Source of the DNA: Hymenopus coronatus
Taxonomy: Eukaryota; Arthropoda; Insecta; Mantodea; Hymenopodidae
DNA length: 64,000 nucleotides
Reading direction: 5' to 3'
NCBI GenBank assembly: GCA_030762935.1
Contig: CM060895.1
Span: forward strand, 39,609,001-39,673,000
Shown here piece after piece: positions 25,831-38,021 of this stretch. The position numbers and the translations under genes were made by a program. The notes under the pieces are model-generated. The model was not told where the DNA came from. It worked only from the letters and a program-made list of their open reading frames with translations, and did no database searches. Every line of letters begins with the position of its first letter. Position 1 is the stretch's first letter.

Positions 25831-26732
25831 AAAAAAAATCTCCTGTGTTCCATTCATATGACTTCTGTATCTGCTCGGCAAACTATTTACAAAAGACAAT
25901 TATTTTATTTATTATTTATTTCCTTGTAAGTAGAAGGAAATTAGGAAATACACTAGGTTACAGGCTAAAGGTCAACTCTTTTAACAGCCGTTCTTTATGC
26001 GTTTGTCCTTGAATTCACTTCTCTTCAATGGCCAGAGTGAATAAAAAGATATGAAGCGGATGATAGAAGTTTAAGTATTTTAAAATTGCAACAATAATAA
26101 GGAATGTCTCGGAAATGATTAACTCTACAAAAAATTACAAGGCATAAATGGTATGTTTTAATGAAAATGAAATGGCGGTTTATTTGTGGACGCTCTCAGC
26201 ATCCCATTCTATGTTGGGCGTGAAAGACCGATTAACTTTGCTCAGACGCCTCTATATCAGGCTTGAGATTCTTTTACGTGCCGTAAATCTACGACACGGG
26301 ACCAACGGCTTTACTTCCCTTCCGTAGGAAGCCATGCTAAGGATTTTACGCCCGAAAAAATCCATCGTCCTCCGCCGGGATTGAACCCGCGACCTCGGGT
26401 ATATGAAGTTAGCAATGTAACCATTACACCACGAAGGGCGACAAATATGTTTTAATGAAATTTGCATTTTTTGGAGTAAATTTTTGTCTATCTTACGATT
26501 TAACAGGTATGCAAAAGTCACCCAGAATGGAGAGGTCTTCATTGGCTTCATGTAAAAGGTAGGTTGAGGTGGAGGATTTTCTTGAAAATCTTCGTGTCAT
26601 TGCCCTGAGAGATGTTGAGCTTAGTTATCAAGTTTGGATTAGAACCGACCAATCGTTTTTGAGTTATGTTGTTCACGGACATATGGACACACACGGACCT
26701 TTTTTCTAAAAACACCATGTACTAAGTAGAGA
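25831..26732 (-). repeat. RA repeat interrupted by SINE1
   Basis: A minus copy on both sides of SINE1 (26167-26445): tail at 25840 and core with GACACACACGG near 26690. It ends with a decayed hairpin at ATGTACTAAGTAGAGAAAAT. Confidence 0.8.
26167..26445 (-). repeat. SINE1, complete, with target-site duplication in RA
   Basis: A reverse-strand SINE1 flanked by the perfect 15-bp duplication TATGTTTTAATGAAA (26152-26166 and 26446-26460). The body includes TTCCCTTCCGTAGGAAGCC and ACGTGCCGTAAATCTACGAC. Confidence 0.9.
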
Positions 26733-27489
26733 AAATAGTGTTGCATGCCTTTACAACTGGCAGAAAGCATTCAAAAAAGACTACTATAAATGTCCATAAA
26801 CATTGTTGTAAAAACAAACATGATTCTTTATTGAACAGTCCTAGTAAAATTGGTAATTCAGCAAAACAGCATAATGTCTGTTCTTTACCATTTCCAGAGA
26901 CTTTGTTTCAAATTACGAAGCCAGAAAGGAGGCATTGGCATAAAACCAAAATCCGCATAAAGCTTGCGAGAGCTTCCCGTGATATTCGCATTCCACGATC
27001 TTCTATTATGTCGACACAATACAATATCCTTACTACGACAAAGAATGAAATGAGAATACATCTATCTCCCACGCCAAAGCGAATGAAATGTGTGACACGG
27101 ATATTGCGTTATATTCGAATTAGAATGAATGCATAGGTATGGGGGCAGAAGCAGCACATGCGTTGCCATGGATACGTCCTATTATGTATTTTAGGGGCAC
27201 GTTCTCTTCGGGGAGGATATACCTACCTGCCTATCGACATGCATGACAGAAACTAAATGATACTGTGGAGCCACAAATCTGCACCTTCAGTGACCGTCGT
27301 GAATAATAATGACGATGGACATCACGGTCTTTCATTAGCATAATATGCTGTTTAATAGTATACCAGTACGATATGGCGGATAAATAGCACAATCTTTATA
27401 AATACGTAGCGAGAGACAATTATCCGTAATTCATTCAGTTTAAATGCTGAACTTACCCAGCTGAATCGATTCCGCATTTTACCTAATAG
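26733..27489. other. Unassigned intergenic DNA
   Basis: The 132-codon frame at 26738-27136 is basic and lacks a recognisable domain. I regard it as chance. Confidence 0.4.
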
Positions 27490-28425
27490 TACGTTACAAT
27501 TAGTAGAGGAGGCACTGTGTTCCACGCAAAAAGTCAATACTGGACCAAAGTCTTTAAGTAACAAAATATAAGGATGATTTGTATGTATTTGGCATTATTA
27601 ATTAACTTCTAGAATATAATGTTCTTAGAAATACAAAAACAATTAACTGAATAATATCTTCTACAGATTCTACAGTTAAAAGGAGAATTTGTGTAATAAT
27701 AAGTAGAGGTAGAAGATAGTATTATTATTATTATTATTATTATTATTCTAACTTCACCGAAAATACAGGTTTGAGGACCCCTCCCTGAAACCAGAAAAGC
27801 ATTTTTCGAAATAGAACATAGGTTTGTGAACAGCAAAACTCAAAAATAAACATCGAATGTGTTCCACTGACATGATTCTCTAGCTATTCTGCAACAGATT
27901 ATTCTTAAAAAAAAAAAAAGTTTGATCCTTATCAAGATAAACGGCCTAATAAGTAGAAGGGAAGTAAAGGAATACGCTAGGCTAAAGCGATAGTCCAATA
28001 TCTTGCGGAGGTAATAATTTCTGAGACTTTCTTTATAATTGATTTTAGTTTTCAAATGCTTATATTTTTCTCAGCTGATAAATCGATTTCGTTTCTTTCT
28101 TGGTCATGGAAAGAGCATAGAATTTCAAAGCATCACATAGTGACATGCCTTTATAAATGTCACTAATGTCACTTACTGCGCCGCACAATGAAAAATTTAA
28201 AAGTGAATTGAAAGCTTTTTTGGATTAACAAGAAATAGCAGTAAATAATCTTTTGCATGTAGTGAATAGAGAAAACCATAGGAAAGTAGCACATCGGGTC
28301 GTTTTTCAAATGTAAATCGTTATTCATTTTTCTGTGGTGATGCAAAGAAAATGGAATTTCAAATCCATTACATAGTGACCCATATTTGAAGGATTTAATA
28401 TCGCCTTAGGCCGGTCTTATACCTG
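27490..28425. repeat. Rearranged RA fragments on both strands
   Basis: Plus-strand hairpin-side scraps occur near 27490-27560 and 27690-27845. A minus-strand tail follows at about 27847-27997 (TCGAATGTGTTCCACTGACA), then plus-strand tail pieces near 28000-28170 and 28240-28425. The order and polarity changes imply nested insertion or inversion. Confidence 0.6.
27720..27747. repeat. ATT microsatellite
   Basis: About nine uninterrupted ATT units inside a decayed RA piece. Confidence 0.9.
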
Positions 28426-30360
28426 CTATGAAATGTTTGAATGTGAAGCATTTTGCATTTTGCATTTTTAGACATCGTTTTTTTTTTCCCTGGGTGCTCT
28501 GCGGTCTCACGGTATGCAACAGCTGGTTAGGGTGGGTGGTAATCTTGTGTACAATGTGCGGATTCTCTCCCGCGCCATGTCCACGATGTGGAGGAAGCCG
28601 GAATGGGTAATAAGTATATGAGACGGGAATCTACGCCCGGCATCATAGAACATTCTCATAGTCCTGTTCTACGAGGTCTGCAGCATGCAGATGGCGGACG
28701 GATGGAGCCTCCGGCACCCGCATCTTGAAAAACTCTCTCTTTCGAAGAAGCTTCCTGCAGGACCGGAGTGTGCTGCGGATGTGTGTGTCTGGTACGATCT
28801 AGGTAGGTTTGATTTGACGCTGTCAATTATTAGGTATCTACGAGTATTATCATTGTTACTGTTGCATTATAATTTACAGTGGGTAAAAATACTAACATAA
28901 TTGATAGACGTAATCTGAAAATTAATATTTAAAAGAAGACAATCTTCAAATGCCTTTAACAGGGTCTTAATATTCGCATTTGATACTATTTCATGCTAAT
29001 TACTAGACTCAGCATAGCTAACAGCAACAACAGAATCGATATACAAAAAGATGAGAGAAGTTAGCAAGGAAGAAAAACCATAAACAATGTGTTATCAAAA
29101 TAAGTTTGGCTAAGCGCTATTATCTGCCATAAACGCGTCTTTTCTTGGTCGCTCGGCTCCTTGGTCTTCATTCGGCAGGTGTCGCAAAATTTCGAAAGCA
29201 GAGCAGATCGACAACATTGAGACATGAGGCACACTATAAACCCTGATATCTACAGCTGCAATGCTAGTTTTATCCTCTGTAGATTCCCGAGTTCACGCAC
29301 ATGTACGTGCGCTGTGTTTCGTTTAATAATTCAGCTAGTTTGCGATGAATTAGATAACATGTTTACTATAATGACAGTGGGCCTCAAAGAAAGAAGCTTT
29401 CAAGAAAAGGTACGCGTATATACAAACAATTGGCAACTGACAAACCATTGCAGAACTGGATAATGCAGAATTATCTATAAGTAAGATTAAAATAAAGTTG
29501 AACTTTTGAAGTTGGCAAGCAGAATTACATTCTAGACTTTTAGAATCATACGCATAATATACATTGGTAAACATCTTAAATTTATGTATAGAATCTCATA
29601 ATAATATCTTTGGTACGAGAACAAAACAAGTGGACCACTGGTTTGATGTAAGCCGAAGCGTGGTGTTACGTTTCTTGCATGACGTTCCCTAACACTTGCA
29701 ATGTGTGGAGAAGTTAATTATTATTTATTTGACCTATCGTATGAAGGAAGACTTTTGTTACGGCCTGTCCCAACAGGCTACGATGATCATGAATTTTTGT
29801 CTAAATCGCCTTCACGAATAAAGCTACTTTTGATGGGGACAGAGTAATAAACCTCCATAAGGTCATGTGTAGGATATACAAAATCGTCAGAAATGTTTAA
29901 CTACCGCATCAGGATTGACTTACCACCAACATCTGGAAGGCATCATTGCGACTGCCTGTTTGGGACAGTCCTCTCATGATGCCTCAATGGACATGTTTTT
30001 CGATTTTCTGTTTCCTGTCTTGTTGGACAATGGATCATTAGCGGAGCGACGGGTCAGTTGCTTGATTACAGCTCTCCCTCTCTTCTGAATTACCATCATC
30101 GGTGTTTCAAAATTATTCTTTTCAGAGGATACAAGGAGCGATGCATGGCCTTTTCGATGATCTGAGCGTCAGTGGGAACGCTTGAAAAATGGCATATATA
30201 CTGAACAAGTGGCTAATCTGAATAACATCTTAATGAAACCTTTGCTTTCTTCGTGAAATACCTAAGCATCCATACGATGTGCGGGTGCATGCTAAATGGC
30301 ACACATTTCGAACATCTCCTCTTACATCAAAATAAGTGTCCTATCTCACGCAAACCCGAG
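28426..30360. other. Unassigned intergenic DNA
   Basis: Contains a relatively GC-rich patch at 28500-28800 with no recognised domain. The remainder has no feature I can name. Confidence 0.4.
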
Positions 30361-31176
30361 GTTGGAACTTTAATAATGGCAATTATTTATTACAGCTGAT
30401 ACAACTTTCAAAGTAGTCCTCAGCATTGCGTATAACCGTTTCAGCGGTGTGGAAGTCGTAGGATACCTTTACAGCGTCTGTTGTGCTGATAGTTCGAATG
30501 GGGCGGTCTACTGCCTGACGAATCTCTGGAGTAGTTCTGAAGCGAATGCCGCAAAGTGGTTCCTTCTGAATGAAGTCAAATCACAATGCTTAAGTTCGGG
30601 GATACGGCACTTCCCAGATCCATCGACGAAAAAGTTAGCATCAGTTAGCGTGTATGGAGCCGAGCATTGTCGGTGGGTTCTACAGAAAGTGCCGCCGAAG
30701 ATCAGAAAATCAAGACCAAAGATCGAAAGTTGGTCAGAACCCAACAATGTGAAAATTATAGTCCTTCTCGTGTAAGACTATGATGGTTTTATCCTACTGC
30801 ATTGTACTCCTCCGAATAAACCGTCAATACGCAGTACTACTGTTCTTTTTATGGAACACAATTTGCGTCCAGCTTTGAGAAAGAAGTAGCGACACTGAAT
30901 TTAAGCCCTTGTGACTTTGACTTGATTCCGAAGATGAAAGAACCACTTCATGGCATTTGCTTCAGAACTGTTCCAGAATTTCGTCAGGCAGTAGACTGGT
31001 CCATTCGAACTTTCAACATAACAAACGTTGCTAAAGGTATCCTACGACTTCCACATCGCTGGCAACGGATTGTATGCAATGTGGTAACTACTTTGAAGGA
31101 CAGTCAATCTTGGTCAACTGTGTATATTTTGTATCAGTTGTAAATAAATAGTTGTCACTATTAAAGTTTCAACTCT
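30361..31176 (+). mobile_element. mariner-like element with inverted-duplicate 3' ends
   Basis: The outer ends are inverted copies: GTTGGAACTTTAATAATGGC on the left matches the reverse complement of the right end (GTTGAAACTTTAATAGTGAC). The similarity extends some 245 bp inward and includes TGTGGAAGTCGTAGGATACC and CAGTCTACTGCCTGACGAA-type blocks. Two transposon 3' halves therefore face each other, and the left half encodes the transposase C-terminus on the minus strand. Confidence 0.75.
30650..31143 (+). pseudogene. mariner-superfamily transposase pseudogene, internally deleted
   Basis: Reads CRWVLQKVPPKIRKSRPKIE and NVKIIVLLV, then EHNLRPALRKK. After stops it continues SPCDFDLIPKMKEPLHGICF and ILRLPHRWQRIVCNV, the usual third-catalytic-Asp region and C-terminus. 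The segment with the second catalytic Asp (the HDNA block in relatives) is missing between RPALRKK and SPCDFD, so the gene is inactive. Confidence 0.75.
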
Positions 31177-31301
31177 GTATTTGGCATGTACTGTACCACC
31201 AAAGTATAATTACAATGTTTCTGTATATTTCCAGCTGATATGAAATATTTTGTTCGCTTCTTTTTTATGATTCCACTTCTGAAATGCGTCCTAATTGTAC
31301 A

Positions 31302-31592
31302 AAAGAAAAGAAATGGACTGTTATTTATGGACGCTCTTTAACTGCTTTGGTTCTCAGCGTCCCATTCTATACTGGGCGTGAAAGATCGCTTAATTTTGCT
31401 CAGAGGCCTCTCTTATCAGGCTTGAGGTTCTTTTACGTGCCGTAAATCTACGACACGGGACCCACAGCTTTACTTCCCTTCCGAAGGAAGCCATGCTAAG
31501 GATTTTTACGCCCGAAAAAATCCATCGTCCTCCGCCGGGTCTGAACCCGCGACCTTGGGTATATGAAGTTAGCATGGTAACCATTACACCAC
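31302..31592 (-). repeat. SINE1 with target-site duplication
   Basis: A reverse-strand SINE1 truncated at the extreme tRNA end (stops in CCATTACACCAC). It is flanked by CCTAATTGTACA (31290-31301) and CCTAATCGTACA (31593-31604), one mismatch. Confidence 0.88.
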
Positions 31593-31742
31593 CCTAATCG
31601 TACATAATACTCTTTATATTGTACATTTTGCTTGAGGTATTCATTCAATTTAACCTAAATAACTTGCAGCATTTTAGGAAGCACATGACTCACCTACCAT
31701 ACTGGTGTGCAATATAAGAATCCAGCAGACCCGGGATTTCAT

Positions 31743-32555
31743 TTTTACTTTCTCGCTTAGTACATAGTATATAAGTAGAGAAGGTATTGCACTGCACTCA
31801 AAAATTCAATACCGAGATCTCACCGGAAATATTCGCTTCAGAGTTCCCAGTATCGCATTTTTAGAAAAAGATCTTCTGTGTGTGTGTGTGTGTGCGTGTG
31901 TGTGTGTGTGTGGTGTCTATGAACACGAAAAAAGTGAGCAAAAACGAAACGTGGGAAAAAGTTTTGTATCTAAGTGTAGTATCCTCCAAGGTTGCAATAC
32001 GAAGATTTTGAGGAAAATATCCCCACACAAAAAAATACCCTTTACATGGAAAACATTTCAATTTTTTTTATTTTCTTAAAAATGGCTCTAACCATTTTAT
32101 TAAAATATCTCATATTACAGATATTTACATGACAAATACAATGCACATCTTGACTTTACTGAGAATAGCCTCTGAAGAATTCTTCATTCTGGATGATTTG
32201 TATAACTGGTAAACCGCAAGAGATAGACAAAAACGTACTACACAAAAAATGAAGATCTTGTTAAAACACACAAATTATGTCATATATATTTTTTCGTATA
32301 GTTGACCATTTCCAAGATATTCGTAGTTATTGGTTTCAGTTTTAAAATACTTAAATGCAAACAAACTAATTTTAATCACATAGCAACCAGCTTTTAAAAG
32401 ATTTGATTATCGCCTTAGCTTAGTGTACTCCTTACTGCCCTTCTACTTATTAAGGTCATTTCTGCTAATGTTTATCTCAATCTCTTTTTGACAACAATAT
32501 ATTATAGAGACGTAGAGAGTCATGTCTTTCCTAGATATTGAGAATTTTTTTAGAT
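31743..32555 (+). repeat. RA repeat with GT microsatellite
   Basis: Has a hairpin end (CTTAGTACATAGTATATAAG), a GT run at about 31877-31913, and the tail with AGAGAGTCATG. Confidence 0.8.
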
Positions 32556-33037
32556 ATGTGACGGATTGCACGCTCTTTAGAAACTTTAAGTCTCAGCATT
32601 AGGTTCTGGAAACAACAGAATGTGCGCGTATCACTTTGCGGATACTTTGAGAGGTCAATGGTTCTTACTCTGGCTTGAAGACCTACAGCGTCTTATTCTC
32701 AGTGATTGACGCGGCGCCATTCGCTGTAATCAATCAAGTTATTTTGCTCTGAAATCTTACATACAACTTGCTTCGTCCAGTTTACAAATGACGCTGTGGC
32801 AAATGAGGCCAGTGACCTGAAGGATATGTCCGCCGAAACTCCAACTCAAATTAGTGCTCCTGATTTTCCTTGTCTTGGCGCTTAATTACAGAAGTTGCGG
32901 TTTATGAAACTACTCGATACAATTTCGTGAACTGAATGGCAGTTCAGTCATTACATAAGTTACCTATTGCGATTTATATGCATCTGATACTGTTTTACTG
33001 TATGACTCCGCAGATTGCAGGCATAAGCTTTTCCTTT
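32556..33037. other. Unassigned intergenic DNA
   Basis: No recognised gene or repeat. Confidence 0.4.
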
Positions 33038-33160
33038 TTAGTTTCTCTAGCCCGTATATACAATGTACATGGTGGAGAGAAGGTATTGTATTCCACCCAA
33101 AATTTTGATATTGAGATTTCGCAGCAAATATTTTTGTGACCACCTGATTAAAAAAATACA
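33038..33160 (+). repeat. RA 5' end fragment
   Basis: A hairpin (CTCTAGCCCGTATATACAAT) and the first 80 bp of RA, cut off just before a second RA begins at 33162. Confidence 0.75.
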
Positions 33161-33161
33161 T

Positions 33162-33995
33162 TTTATTTTCTCTAGCCCGTAGGCACAATGTACATAGAGG
33201 ATAGAGAAGGTATTGTATTACACCCAAAAATTTGATGTCCAGATTTGACCGGAAATATGTGTTTTGAGGTCCTACGAGACCGAAAGAAACATTTTTAGAA
33301 AAAGGCCCGTGTGTGTGTGTCTGTGGAGAGCATAGCTCCAAAACAAAAACACGTTAAATACCTAATCATAAGGATGCGACACGAAGATTTTTCATGAAAA
33401 TCCCCTCACCATAAACTACCCTTCACATGGAAAAATTTTTGAAAATTTTGTTATTCTCAAAAATGACTATAAAGATATTGTTTAAAATACTGAATATTAA
33501 AGATATTTAGATGACAAAATGTATAGTTTGAATTTTATGGGAATAGCCTGTGAAGATCTCTTTATTTAGGACGAGTTTTGCAGAATTTTACGTAACGGTT
33601 AAAGCGCAGGAAATAGACAAAAACTTACTCCACAAAAACTGTAGATCTCGTTAAAACACACAATTTATGTCATATACGTTTTTCTTGTAGAGTTGACCGT
33701 TTTCGAGATATTCCTTGTTATTGGTTTCAATTTTAAATTAATTTTCAAACGGGACCAAGCAAAACAAACCAAACCTCAATTGTTTCACATAGCGACCAGC
33801 TTCTAAATGATTTTGATTATCACTTTAGCCTAATGCATTCCCTTATTTTCCTCCTAGTTACAAAGAAGCAAGTAATAAGACCAATTCTGCTAATATTTAT
33901 CTCGATTAGCATGATGAAGATGAAATAATAATATTTAGTAAGATTAGTTGTATATGGAAGAGCTAGAGAAAGTTATGTGAGTGTAGCACATCAGA
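33162..33995 (+). repeat. RA repeat
   Basis: Has a hairpin variant (CTCTAGCCCGTAGGCACAAT), a short GT tract at 33307-33322, and a tail with GTTATGTGAGTGTAGCACAT. Confidence 0.8.
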
Positions 33996-34658
33996 TTTTT
34001 AGAAATATGTGTGTGGGGGGGGGGACAGCATAGCTCAAAAACGAAAAGATCGTTAAAAACCAAACTTGGTATTTATGTTTAGTATCTTCCAAGGATGTGA
34101 CACGAAGATTTAAAAAAAAAAAAAAAAGTGCCCCCCCCCACAAACCACTCTCTACATGGAATATGTTTTGCAAATGTTTTTCTCAAAAATTGCTCTAACG
34201 GTTTTTATTAAAATACCGTATATTCAATGGTAAATAAAATGTAAGCCTATCTTGAATTTTCTGTGAATAGCCTCTGAAGACCTCTTCATTCAGGATGGTT
34301 TTTGCATTAACTGGTAAGCCGTAAGAGATAGACAAACAAAATTTACTACACTAAAAATGTAATTCTCGCTAAAACACATAATGTATGTCATATATTTCTT
34401 TTTTTTTTCTATTTTTTTTTTCGAGGAGTTGACCATTTTGGGATATTTCTTTCAAATACATTACAACAAGCTTTTACTTTCATTTTTTCCCTCGGTATTC
34501 CCTTATTTCCCTTCTGCCTACAAGGAAGCAAGTAATAAGACAATTTCTGCTGTTTATCTGGATTAACATGAAGTAGATGGAGGAATGAGCTTTTTAATTA
34601 TAATCTGCTACAGAGATGTAGAGAACATCATGTGACTGGAACACGTCAGATTTTTTTT
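33996..34658 (+). repeat. RA repeat lacking the hairpin
   Basis: Joins the previous tail at its T run directly to the microsatellite region (ATATGTGTGTG then a G run) and continues to a tail GACTGGAACACGTCAGATTT. Confidence 0.78.
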
Positions 34659-34689
34659 CGGATACTTCATTGAAATAAGTATTCGAAAT

Positions 34690-34917
34690 GTTTTTAAATT
34701 CCTTTAATCTGGTAGGTTATATCGGATGAATTAATAAAAAAAGGTGACATAATGCTCAAATAAATCCGAAGTCCCAAGAGCTTTTACTTATTCTATGTTG
34801 ACTGCTCATAATCAAGGAAAACCCCGAAAAAAACCTTATCCGAGCAACTCACCATAACCGAGATTCGAACTCGGGACCACTTAAATATAAGCAGACCGCT
34901 ACCACCACGGTACAGAT
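34690..34917 (-). repeat. SINE3 copy with tRNA-like head
   Basis: On the minus strand: A-box-like GTGGTGGTAGCGGTCTGC, B-box GAGTTCGAATCTC, then GGTGAGTTGCTCGGATAAGG and TCGGGGTTTTCCTTGATTAT. This is the best-preserved head of the family in the window. Confidence 0.72.
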
Positions 34918-35870
34918 ATTTTGTTCCACGATATACTGTTCGATAAGAATAACATCCTGCGTGGTTGCTACGGTATCCTCCAGTTCCCATGATCACGGTT
35001 TCAGAACTGGCAGAGGACTGATTCTCCCTAGTACCATCTAGCAGACAATGAGCTAATCACCCACTACTGTGGATCTAGCGAAAGGTAGTGCGTACTACTA
35101 CAAGGTAAAATATGGAGGTCCCTGGTGGGAGAGCAACCCATACCGAAATTTTGGGAGAAAAAAGCTTTAAAACATGCAAAAACATCCTCAAACTGCTTTT
35201 GTGGTCATGATATGCGTCCTTCGAATAAATAAGCCGCAAAAAAACTTGCGAACAAATGTAGGGGAGCGGATTCGATTCTAGGTATGAAGCGTTACGAGGC
35301 ACAATTATTCCAAGTTGGCGACATCTCTTCAAAAATGTTTGTGGCATTTAGCACAGGAAGCGATATTTTTAATGAGATCAACGTGGCGAGCTAACAAACT
35401 CTTAAAACTGAAACCATATAAGATCACTGTTGTTCACGAAAGACTACCACGTGATAACAAGTCAGGTAAACTTCTGTAATTGGATTTTCAGGAATGTTAA
35501 TGACCAGGCAATTGACGAAGCATGGTTTCATTTACACGGCTAAATTTAGTCGTAGAGCAATCGCTAATGGAGCTTAAAGAAACCGATTTAGTGCATGAAT
35601 CCCTATTCTATGGCGAGAAAAGTGGGTTATGGTGTGGGATAAGTGTATGCAATTAATAGGGTCAGTATGTTTTGTAGATGTGTAAATGCAGGGAATCAGA
35701 TACTTGCGCCACTGTTTGAAGAGCTGACCAATTGTGACTTTGATCCGGATGTTATCAGTAAGATTCTGCCACCGTGCATACACCTGAAGTTCATTTGATG
35801 ATAGGATAATTAGCACAACGTTATGACCCATAAGGAACACGGATCACACATGGCATTATTTCTGAGAAAC
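34918..35870. other. Unassigned intergenic DNA
   Basis: No recognised gene or repeat. Frames at 35075-35347 and 35574-35840 (minus) have no domain signature. Confidence 0.4.
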
Positions 35871-36664
35871 TTGAAAAAAAAAATCGGATGTGTTCCATCC
35901 ATATAACTTTATCTACCTGATCTTCAAATAAACTAGGTATTATTTTATCTACATCGTGCTAATCGAGATAAATATTAGCAGAATTGGTCTTATTACTTAG
36001 TTCCTTATAAGGGAAACAACGTAATACACTAGACTAAAATGACATTTAATTTTTTTAAATGCCGGTCCCTATATGAAACAATTGAAAAAAGTTTATCTTT
36101 GCAAGCCAGCAATAAAACGAAAAGGAAAGATGATTTCCCGTTTGAGAAACAAAAACAAAGAATATCTCGGAAACGGTTAACTCGCCCAAAAAAACAAAAC
36201 AAAACGTGTTTATACACATATATACCTATTGTGTATTTTAACGAGGTCAACATTTTTGTGCAGGAATTCTTTGTATATACGTTACGGTTTACCAGTCATA
36301 CATTTATACATTTCGTCTGTTATGAAAATATCTTAAACATTTGGTATTTTAAAACTAATCGTTAGAGCCATTTTTTGAGAAAGTCAAAATTTTCGATAAA
36401 TGATCATTTAGAGGGTAGTTTTGGGAGGGGGGATTTTCCCTAAAAATCTTCAAGTCATATCCTCTGAAGATATTGAACTTAAAATCAAGTTTAGTATGAT
36501 CGACTTTCGTTTTTGAGTCATGCTGTCCACAGACCCATGGACCTTTTAGGGACCTTAAAACGTTCCTTCCGGTGAAATCTCGGCATAGAATTTTTTGGGT
36601 GGAATATACCACCTTCTGTAACTACTACGTACATTGTATTGCATAAGTGCTAGAGAAAGTAAAA
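35871..36664 (-). repeat. RA repeat
   Basis: Minus copy from ATCGGATGTGTTCCATCCAT to a hairpin relic with GCTAGAGAAAGTAAAAAG. Confidence 0.8.
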
Positions 36665-37992
36665 AGTTTATATAGGAAACCCCGCACTTTAGAAGAGAAG
36701 ATTCAAAGTTGGAGTGATGTCCACGAAAAAAAACTTCCTAAAAAGGTGCCACAGTTGTCTGGTGCAAGAAAAAGACATTTCCAACATTTCCTCCATGAGA
36801 TACAGTCGGATGCAAAATAACGTGCCGATGCTTTTGGTTTCTTATATTGTTCCTTATTTCATATTTTCAGAATCTCCTTATGCATTGTGCTCCACACCTA
36901 ATTTCTGTGTTGATTTCTTATAAATTTGAAATAAATAAATATATATAAAAAGGGTGGGGAAAGGAAGTAGTTTTAGCCAAGTGGCTGGAAGGCACTCGCT
37001 AGAAGTATCTGCCTCCTATTGGTTTGATGTCAAAGGTCTCGCAATCAAACTCTTACTATATGTTTCCTCATTATCATGCCCAATTACACTGAGCAGCATT
37101 ACATTTACAATTTATACATAAACTATTTAACAAAATAAATAAATATTTACACATACTGTCGCACAAAACATATCTTATATTAAATATAAATGTTATCTTA
37201 CAGAAGCTATGCATAAATATTCGTTAACATTTATGTTAAAGTATTTATTATAGATATTTATATTAAATATAATGCATATTATGTTAAACGGGAAGAGGTT
37301 AAAACAAAAATGTGCAATGGTTAGATGAAATTCCTTTAACATCATGTCCTGTTTATTATGTCATTTGAAAGGAACAAAGGACAACAAACGAAAAATGATT
37401 GACCTTATTGAGCAAGATTATTGCGCTGCGAGGGCTACGGAGTCATATGGAGTATCTCCAACAATATTTTCAAATTGGTGGAAGTATACCACGAACGCAG
37501 ATATATAGTACAAAATTAAAAAGGATGTGATTTATACACAAATGAACCACATAAAACGAAAAATCACTACAAAAGAATTTGCAAAACTTAGCATTTTCGC
37601 ATTAATTTTTATTTTATTTTCTTACAAAGCAAAGAAAATAAAATGCATATAAGATAATATTACTTCTAAATTAATTATGGAAGCGTTGAATCAGAATACA
37701 AAAGAAAGCACCATGGTGAGGATTCGAAGCACCAATCTTTGGCTTCCCGTGCCGCAGTACACGCTATGGCTGCCGCGAACACATCCGTTGCACGACCTGT
37801 ACAAGAAAGGCATTGTATTTATTACTCCCGCCACTTCCTTCTCTCTTACAACCAAAATTAGAATTATTATAATTAATATTAATGAATTAGAAAATCGAGC
37901 GAGAGGATTTAAAGTTTTCTTTATTTTGCAAAAACAGCTCCGATTATTACATTGTTGTGTGTCTTAAGATATGTGTATGCTAGATAGAGATT
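36665..37992. other. Mostly unassigned; possible helix-turn-helix relic
   Basis: Contains weak tRNA-like sequence at 36970-37060 and a short frame at 37383-37509 described separately. The 96-codon frame at 37677-37967 is unrecognised. Confidence 0.35.
37383..37509 (+). pseudogene. Possible pogo/psq-type helix-turn-helix relic
   Basis: Reads KRKMIDLIEQDYCAARATES, then YGVSPTIFSNWWKY. The spacing of IDLIEQ, AARATESYGVS and FSNWWK resembles the DNA-binding domain of pogo-like transposases. It is short and ends at a stop, so the evidence is weak. Confidence 0.3.
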
Positions 37993-38021
37993 ATTTTTAC
38001 TTTGTCTACATGTACTGCGAA
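37993..38021 (+). repeat. RA 5' end, left part (split by Tc1-like element)
   Basis: TTTTTACTTTGTCTACATG is the first arm of the RA hairpin. The sequence resumes at 38963. Confidence 0.7.

Noticed and set aside
26738..27136. 132-codon basic ORF as a small gene
   Set aside because: No domain, biased Arg/Ile/Thr composition from AT-rich DNA, and no splice or promoter context.
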